From an uncultured Bacteroidota bacterium (GTDB lineage Bacteria; Bacteroidota; Bacteroidia; Flavobacteriales; Flavobacteriaceae): DNA of 6,460 nucleotides. Below the pieces are notes generated by a model that saw nothing but the letters and a program-made list of their open reading frames with translations, had not been told where the DNA came from and made no database searches. The stretch lies in contig CAIXNQ010000157.1 of the NCBI GenBank assembly GCA_903920835.1, positions 1-6,460 on the forward strand. The letters run 5' to 3'. Shown here piece after piece: positions 1 to 4,707 of this stretch. The stretch's first letter is position 1, and the number at the start of each line of letters is the position of its first letter. The position numbers and the translations under genes were made by a program.

Positions 1-14
1 AAATCAAACTTCAT
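1..14 (-). CDS. Possible start of a leftward gene (only about 4 codons in window)
   Basis: Reading leftward there is an ATG at 14-12 followed by AAG, TTT and GAT, giving M-K-F-D before the window ends. The only support is position: a perfect match to the Bacteroidota -7 element lies about 20 bases upstream, which is normal promoter-to-start spacing in this phylum. No Shine-Dalgarno sequence is visible, but many Bacteroidota genes lack one. Nothing can be said about the product. It could equally be a chance ATG. Confidence 0.35.
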
Positions 15-314
15 AAAGTGGTTTTTGTGAAGGCAAATATAGACTAATTTAAAAAGTTAGGAATTGGGCAACTTAAAAATTTAGATTTGTTTGTGATTAT
101 CAATGAAGTTTTAGTTAATTGAAAAATGTAAAACTAAATTAATTTTTCTAAATAATTAAAAAAAAGTGATTTACATTTATTTTATTTCAAGCAAAGAACT
201 ATTTTAATAATTTAAAGTCAAAAACCCAATCTTTTAACACTTTATAAACTGCAATTGCCCTATTATTGTATTCTGTTTTGAATGCTCTAGCTACTAATTT
301 TTTTTGAGTTTTTT
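15..314. other. AT-rich intergenic region, no gene seen
   Basis: This stretch separates the possible leftward gene at the left edge from the rightward DUF5916 gene. It is strongly AT-rich, with several runs of A and T, and no frame in it looks coding. It probably holds divergent promoters. The leftward -7 box at 34-41 is the only clear match. Upstream of the rightward gene only imperfect -7 matches are present (TATTATTG at 261-268 and TAATTTTT at 295-302), neither with a well-placed TTG. No RNA gene, strong terminator hairpin or repeat was found. Confidence 0.6.
34..41 (-). promoter_or_regulatory. Candidate -7 box (TATATTTG) of a leftward promoter
   Basis: On the minus strand bases 41-34 read TATATTTG, a full match to the Bacteroidota TAnnTTTG element. 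It lies 19 bases before the ATG at 14-12. The matching -33 TTG is weak: the nearest candidate (71-69) leaves a 27-base spacer, longer than the usual 17-23. The call therefore rests on the -7 element and its position. In AT-rich DNA such a match can occur by chance. Confidence 0.45.
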
Positions 315-2726
315 ATGAATAAATACTTTTTCTATTTATTATTTTTTCTTTCAATCAAAAACTTTGCTCAAAAGAAAACAATTGAAACAAAAAAAATCAA
401 TGAATCGATTGCTATAGACGGAAAGCTAGACGAATCCAGCTGGGAAAAAGCTCAATTGGCTACTGATTTCATTATGTTTGAACCCGACAACGGAAAACCC
501 ATTCCGAAAGAAAAACAAACCATCGTCAGAGTGCTTTATGACGACCAAGCAATTTACATCGGAGCCATTTTAAACGACAACGAACCCAATAAAATTTTAA
601 AAGAAATTACAAAACGTGACGATTTTGGCACTTCAGATTTTTTTGGGGTATTTATCAATGGGTTCAATGACGGTCAACAAGATTTTCAGTTTTATGTTTC
701 GGCAGCCGATGGTCAAGCAGATTGTGTCGTGACAACTTCCAATGGCGAAGATTACAGTTGGGACGCAGTTTGGAGCAGTAAAGCACTAATTACCGACAAA
801 GGTTGGGTGGTAGAAATGCGGATTCCGTATGCTGCACTTCGTTTTTCAGGAGAGAAAAAACAAACTTGGGGACTCAATTTCTTTAGAGAAATCAAACGAG
901 ACCGACAAAAATATTCTTGGAATTTTATTGACAACAAAACAAATGCTTTCATTCAACAATCTGGAATTCTTCAAGGTATCGAAAATATCAAACCGCCCAC
1001 CAGACTTTTTTTTCTTCCGTATTCTTCTTTTTATGTCAATGCTAATGCAGCTGACAAAACAAATGGTTTGCCCAAAGGTGGTTTAGACATTAAATACGGA
1101 ATTAATGAAGCATTCACGCTAGATGCTGTTTTGATTCCAGATTTCGGTCAAACTAAATTTGATGATAAAATATTAAATTTAAGTCCGTTTGAACAACAAT
1201 TTAGCGAAAACAGGGCTTTTTTTACCGAAGGCACAGATCTTTTTAGTAAAGGAGGTCTTTTTTATTCCCGCCGTATTGGGCAAAATGGCTCGCCCAAACT
1301 CGACGATAATGAAACGGTTTTAAAAAACGCTTCAACCGTCAACCTTATTAACTCTGTTAAAGTCTCTGGACGTACAAAAGATGGTCTCGGAATTGGCTTT
1401 TTAAACGCTGTTACAGAAAACACCACCGCCATAGTTCAGAATATAAATGATAATAGTACTTATCAAAAAATATCACAACCTGTAACAAATTATAATGTAT
1501 TCGTGCTCGATCAACGTTTCCGAAAAAACTGCTCAGTTTCGTTCATAAACACCGATGTCATTAGAAACGGCAGTTTTAGAGATGCCAATGCTTCTGCACT
1601 TGTTTGGGATTTGAGCACCAAAGAAAACACCTACAACGTTTCTGGAAGCTACAAGTACAGCTATATTTATGACGACGGTAAAAAAAACGGTACTTACAGC
1701 AATCTAGACATCAACGAAACCAGTGGCAAATTCCGCTACGGAATTGGAGGCGATTTGGTAACTAAATATTATGACATCAACGACCTAGGGATTAATTATG
1801 AAACTAATTTTTATGACGTTTATGGTCATGTAAATTACAGGATCTTAAAGCCAACTAAGTATTTCAACTCATTTAACATCAATTTCAATAGCTATTTTCA
1901 ATTTCAAAAAGAATCGAATTACAGACAAGGTAATAATATTAACATAAACATAAATTCAACAAATAAACAAAACCACTATATCGGCTATGGCATAAATTTC
2001 AATCCAACTACAACTTTTGATTATTACGAACCTAGAGTCGAAGACCGATACCTAATAATTCCTAAACGATTGAATACTTGGTTTTATTTATCTACTAATT
2101 TCAACTACAAATTTGCCTTCGATTTCAACCCATCTTTCGGAATTGCAGACCAAGAACGAAGAAATTCTTATGGGTTTGCTGTTGGGCCTCGCTATCGTTT
2201 TAATGATCATTTGTTGCTAACTTATAATTTCAACTTCTATCGCCAAAACAATAACAAAGGCTGGGTCGATTCTTTTGACGATGATGGAATTTCTAGCACA
2301 CCAAACAAAATAATTATCGCTAACAGAAATGTAATAACTTATTCCAACTCCATTTCTGGAAAATATGCTATTAATAGTCAAATGACATTTAATCTTTCTT
2401 TGCGCCATTATTGGTCGTTTGCCGAAAATAAAAACTACTTAGTACTCAACGATGATGGCAGTATCAGTGACTATGCCACCTATACAGATAACAAAAACTC
2501 CAGTTTTTATTCTTGGAATTTAGATTTAAACTACTCTTGGTGGTTTGCTCCAGGCAGTCAATTGTCAGTATTGTACAGAAATAATGCAGCCAACTTTGAA
2601 CGTGAAATTAATAAAGATTTTGGTCAAAACGTTTCAAATTTATTAAGTAATGAAGCACTGAGTCATGTATTCTCTATCAGTATCAAATATTTTATAGATT
2701 ACAATCAAGCCAAACATTGGTTTTAA
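315..2726 (+). CDS. DUF5916 family protein with N-terminal CBM9-like domain, probable outer-membrane beta-barrel
   Basis: This 803-residue protein of unknown function is probably secreted and inserted in the outer membrane. Residues 1-19 form a signal peptide (basic start, hydrophobic core, likely cleavage after F-A-Q). Residues about 30-215 resemble the CBM9-like fold: IDGKLDESSW (34-43), YDDQAIYIGA (75-84), DYSWDAVW (146-153) and GWVVEMRIPYAALRF (163-177). From about 225 it follows the DUF5916 pattern, with IPDFGQ (274-279), ENRAFFTEGTDLF (298-310) and FYSRRIG (316-322). The remainder is rich in alternating polar and aromatic residues, like transmembrane beta strands, and ends in phenylalanine, as barrel proteins often do. 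Length is normal for the family. The ATG is chosen because it directly precedes the signal peptide. CBM9-like domains suggest glycan or ligand binding, but the substrate is not known. It does not look functionally tied to gpmI downstream. Confidence 0.9.
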   Translation: MNKYFFYLLFFLSIKNFAQKKTIETKKINESIAIDGKLDESSWEKAQLATDFIMFEPDNGKPIPKEKQTIVRVLYDDQAIYIGAILNDNEPNKILKEITKRDDFGTSDFFGVFINGFNDGQQDFQFYVSAADGQADCVVTTSNGEDYSWDAVWSSKALITDKGWVVEMRIPYAALRFSGEKKQTWGLNFFREIKRDRQKYSWNFIDNKTNAFIQQSGILQGIENIKPPTRLFFLPYSSFYVNANAADKTNGLPKGGLDIKYGINEAFTLDAVLIPDFGQTKFDDKILNLSPFEQQFSENRAFFTEGTDLFSKGGLFYSRRIGQNGSPKLDDNETVLKNASTVNLINSVKVSGRTKDGLGIGFLNAVTENTTAIVQNINDNSTYQKISQPVTNYNVFVLDQRFRKNCSVSFINTDVIRNGSFRDANASALVWDLSTKENTYNVSGSYKYSYIYDDGKKNGTYSNLDINETSGKFRYGIGGDLVTKYYDINDLGINYETNFYDVYGHVNYRILKPTKYFNSFNINFNSYFQFQKESNYRQGNNINININSTNKQNHYIGYGINFNPTTTFDYYEPRVEDRYLIIPKRLNTWFYLSTNFNYKFAFDFNPSFGIADQERRNSYGFAVGPRYRFNDHLLLTYNFNFYRQNNNKGWVDSFDDDGISSTPNKIIIANRNVITYSNSISGKYAINSQMTFNLSLRHYWSFAENKNYLVLNDDGSISDYATYTDNKNSSFYSWNLDLNYSWWFAPGSQLSVLYRNNAANFEREINKDFGQNVSNLLSNEALSHVFSISIKYFIDYNQAKHWF

Positions 2727-2731
2727 TTGAT

Positions 2732-2739
2732 TAGATTTG
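2732..2739 (+). promoter_or_regulatory. Candidate -7 box (TAGATTTG) for gpmI
   Basis: TAGATTTG is a full match to the Bacteroidota -7 consensus TAnnTTTG. It begins 5 bases after the upstream stop codon and ends 20 bases before the gpmI ATG. The nearest TTG (2717-2719) is only 12 bases upstream, too close for a standard -33 element, so the upstream half is weak. The site suggests gpmI can be transcribed independently of the DUF5916 gene, although read-through across the 33-base gap remains possible. Confidence 0.5.
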
Positions 2740-2759
2740 TAATGTAAATAAAACAACTC

Positions 2760-4277
2760 ATGAACAAGAAAGTAATTTTAATGATTTTAGATGGTTGGGG
2801 AAAATCTCTAGATCCAAAAGTATCTGCAATTGATAACGCCAACGTGCCATTTATCAACTCACTTTATCAAAAATATGCTAGCGCACAACTCCGAACTGAC
2901 GGACTCAATGTTGGTCTACCCGAAGGTCAAATGGGAAATTCAGAGGTTGGTCACATGAATCTTGGAGCAGGTCGCATTGTTTATCAAGACTTGGCAAAAA
3001 TCAATCTAGCAGTTGCCAATCATACATTAAGAAAAGAAAAAGCACTTGTTGACGCTTTTCAATATGCCAAAGATCACAATAAACCTGTTCACTTTTTAGG
3101 TTTACTTTCAGACGGTGGCGTTCATTCGCATACATCGCATTTGCGAGGACTGATTGATGCCACACAAGATTTTGGGTTAGAAAAAGTTTTCGTTCACGCC
3201 TTTACTGACGGTCGTGATGTTGATCCAAAATCGGGCGCATTATACCTTGAAGATTTGTATAACTACACCCAAAATACTTCCGTAAAACTAGCCTCAGTCA
3301 TTGGTCGTTATTATTCAATGGATCGAGACAAACGCTGGGAACGTGTCAAAAAAGCCTATGATTTGCTGACCAAAGGCACTGGAACATCAACAAAAGATGC
3401 CGCACTTAGCATTTTAGAAAGTTATAAAAATAACATCACCGACGAATTTGTTGAACCAATGTTGATGGTGGATAACGACAACAAACCCATAGCAACTATC
3501 AAAGAAGGCGACGTAGTGGTTTTCTTTAATTTCAGAACCGATAGAGGTCGCGAACTTACAGAGGTGCTTTCGCAAGAGGCTTTCCCTGATTTTGATATGC
3601 ATCCGCTCCACTTATATTATGTCACACTAACCAACTATGACCATACTTATAAAAATGTTCATGTGGTTTATGACAAAGAAAATATCACAGAAACACTAGG
3701 AGAAGTTTTAGGAAAAGCAGGCAAAAAACAAATAAGAATTGCAGAAACAGAAAAATATCCACACGTAACATTTTTCTTTTCGGGCGGACGAGAAAACCCA
3801 TTTGAGGGAGAAATCCGCATCTTAAAAAATTCACCAAAGGTTGCCACTTATGATTTACAGCCCGAAATGAGTGCTTTTGAACTTGCCGATGCTTTAGTTC
3901 CTGAACTCAATAAAGGTGAAGTTGATTTTGTTTGCCTCAATTTTGCCAACGGAGATATGGTTGGACATACTGGCGTGATGGCAGCAGCGATAAAAGCCTG
4001 CGAAGCTGTTGATAAATGCGTAGAAAAAGTAATCACAGCAGCACTAGCAAACAATTACACCACACTTGTAATAGCTGATCACGGCAACTGCGAAACCATG
4101 ATCAACCCCGACGGATCGCCCAATACAGCGCATACCACCAACCCAGTGCCAATAATTTTAGTTGACAAAGAACTAATAACCATTCACGATGGTGTATTAG
4201 GCGACATTGCCCCAACAATCCTTGAACTAATGGGGATAGAACAACCCGAAGTAATGACTAGAAACTCTTTGTTGTAG
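2760..4277 (+). CDS. gpmI: 2,3-bisphosphoglycerate-independent phosphoglycerate mutase
   Basis: This cytoplasmic glycolytic and gluconeogenic enzyme interconverts 3-phosphoglycerate and 2-phosphoglycerate through a phosphoserine intermediate, using two Mn2+ ions. The 505-residue length is normal for the family. The alkaline-phosphatase-like metal-binding residues are all visible: D11 in LDGWG, the phosphorylated S61 in MGNSEVGHMNLGAGR, D399 and H403 in NGDMVGHTG, D440 and H441 in IADHGNCE, and H458 in NTAHTTNP. The inserted phosphotransferase domain (about 75-300) shows SDGGVHSH (117-124), FTDGRD (148-153), GRYYSMDRD (182-190) and FNFRTDRGREL (256-266), which supply substrate-binding His, Asp and Arg residues. 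K332 in the ETEKYPHVTFFFSGG stretch is also conserved. The ATG gives the expected N-terminus immediately before the first catalytic motif. It lies 33 bases after the upstream gene and probably has its own promoter. The gene is complete and unremarkable. Confidence 0.98.
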   Translation: MNKKVILMILDGWGKSLDPKVSAIDNANVPFINSLYQKYASAQLRTDGLNVGLPEGQMGNSEVGHMNLGAGRIVYQDLAKINLAVANHTLRKEKALVDAFQYAKDHNKPVHFLGLLSDGGVHSHTSHLRGLIDATQDFGLEKVFVHAFTDGRDVDPKSGALYLEDLYNYTQNTSVKLASVIGRYYSMDRDKRWERVKKAYDLLTKGTGTSTKDAALSILESYKNNITDEFVEPMLMVDNDNKPIATIKEGDVVVFFNFRTDRGRELTEVLSQEAFPDFDMHPLHLYYVTLTNYDHTYKNVHVVYDKENITETLGEVLGKAGKKQIRIAETEKYPHVTFFFSGGRENPFEGEIRILKNSPKVATYDLQPEMSAFELADALVPELNKGEVDFVCLNFANGDMVGHTGVMAAAIKACEAVDKCVEKVITAALANNYTTLVIADHGNCETMINPDGSPNTAHTTNPVPIILVDKELITIHDGVLGDIAPTILELMGIEQPEVMTRNSLL

Positions 4278-4451
4278 ATGTTAACCTTAAAGGTAATAGG
4301 TCATTGTTGGTAGGTAATTAGGTTTTAGAACTCATCATTCATAACTCAAAAAACCCTTTAGTAAACATTTTGTGCAGTTCTTGGGACTTCTAGGGAATGC
4401 CCGCAATCATTTCAGGCAGTTCTTGGAACTTCTAGGGCACGCCCGTAAACA

Positions 4452-4490
4452 TTTTGGGCAGTTCTTAGAACTTCAAGGGCATGCCCAAAA
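4452..4490. repeat. Nested inverted repeat spanning units 2 and 3
   Basis: TTTTGGGCA (4452-4460) and TGCCCAAAA (4482-4490) are perfect 9-base reverse complements. Between them GTTC and GAAC form a smaller hairpin (4461-4471, three-base loop TTA), leaving a ten-base bulge on the right side. The right arm overlaps the perfect palindrome GGGCATGCCC (4477-4486), so two folds compete. The element could form a cruciform in DNA or a hairpin in RNA. Confidence 0.75.
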
Positions 4491-4535
4491 ACATTCCAGG
4501 CAGTTCTTGGAAATTCTAGGGCACGCCCGTAAACA

Positions 4536-4574
4536 TTTTGGGCAGTTCTTAGAACTTCAAGGGCATGCCCAAAA
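4536..4574. repeat. Second nested inverted repeat, 84 bases downstream of the first
   Basis: The same 9-base arms recur exactly 84 bases further on: TTTTGGGCA (4536-4544) and TGCCCAAAA (4566-4574), with the same inner GTTC/GAAC hairpin and the same GGGCATGCCC overlap (4561-4570). Only the B-type units (3 and 5) pair in this way with the preceding A-type unit. The structured element is therefore the 84-base dimer, not the single 42-base unit. Confidence 0.75.
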
Positions 4575-4612
4575 ACAATTCGGGCAGTTCTTAGAACATT
4601 TCAGGCGGAGAT

Positions 4613-4638
4613 AAAAAACTTAAAGGGATTGCCTTTAA
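4613..4638 (-). terminator. Intrinsic terminator of the leftward VWA gene
   Basis: On the minus strand, 4638-4632 (TTAAAGG) and 4626-4620 (CCTTTAA) form a perfect 7-base-pair stem with a five-base loop. G-U pairs could extend it by one or two pairs. The stem is followed almost at once by six T residues (4618-4613). This is the classical Rho-independent arrangement. It lies about 70 bases after the VWA stop codon. The stem is AT-rich, so it may be only moderately strong. The terminator lies inside the diverged repeat unit 7. On the plus strand the stem is not followed by a T run, so it should not serve gpmI. Confidence 0.7.
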
Positions 4639-4707
4639 ACATTTTGGGCAAGGATGAAAAAACTTAAATCTATTGGTTGATATCATAACTTACAATTCAT
4701 AATTCTA

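Larger units (their letters stand above)
4361..4677. repeat. Tandem array with 42-base period and nested palindromes
   Basis: The marker GCAGTTC recurs at 4374, 4416, 4458, 4500, 4542 and 4584, exactly 42 bases apart. Units 1-5 (4374-4583) are full length. A 13-base partial unit precedes them in phase (4361-4373). Unit 6 (4584-4604) has lost exactly 21 internal bases. Unit 7 (4605-4647) is a diverged 43-base copy, and unit 8 (from 4648) fades out near 4677. Units 2 and 4 differ by 1 base and units 3 and 5 by 3, while units 2 and 3 differ by 8, so the real period in the core is 84 bases. Each core unit contains a palindrome around AGTTCTTAGAACT and a second around GGGCATGCCC, with variants. 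The array lies between convergent genes. It could be a replication-slippage minisatellite, a REP-like topological element or part of a transcript end. The sequence does not decide. Confidence 0.9.
4278..4707. other. Convergent intergenic region filled by a repeat array
   Basis: This 430-base gap separates the 3' ends of gpmI and the leftward VWA gene. Bases 4278-4360 hold no gene. They contain a short direct repeat (AGGTAATAGG at 4291-4300 and AGGTAATTAGG at 4312-4322) and no clear terminator for gpmI. Bases 4361-4677 are the 42-base tandem array described separately. Near-identical 11-base motifs lie on either side of the array: ATTCATAACTC (4337-4347) and ATTCATAATTC (4695-4705), both in the same orientation. 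The significance of the flanking motifs is unknown. Confidence 0.8.

Noticed and set aside
261..302. Promoter for the DUF5916 gene (TATTATTG at 261-268 or TAATTTTT at 295-302)
   Set aside because: Each misses one base of the -7 consensus and lacks a TTG at suitable spacing. In such AT-rich DNA these matches are not informative.
752..1086. Short open frames on both strands inside the DUF5916 gene
   Set aside because: They overlap the strongly supported CBM9-like domain coding sequence and show no recognisable protein features.
3414..4054. Minus-strand open frames inside gpmI
   Set aside because: They lie opposite the conserved catalytic motifs of gpmI and are shadows of its codon pattern.
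4284..4294. Palindrome ACCTTAAAGGT after gpmI as a terminator
   Set aside because: The arms leave a one-base loop, the possible stem is very short, and no T run follows.
4361..4677. CRISPR array
   Set aside because: The 42-base units are contiguous, similar along their whole length, and have no unique spacers between conserved repeats. No cas gene is present.
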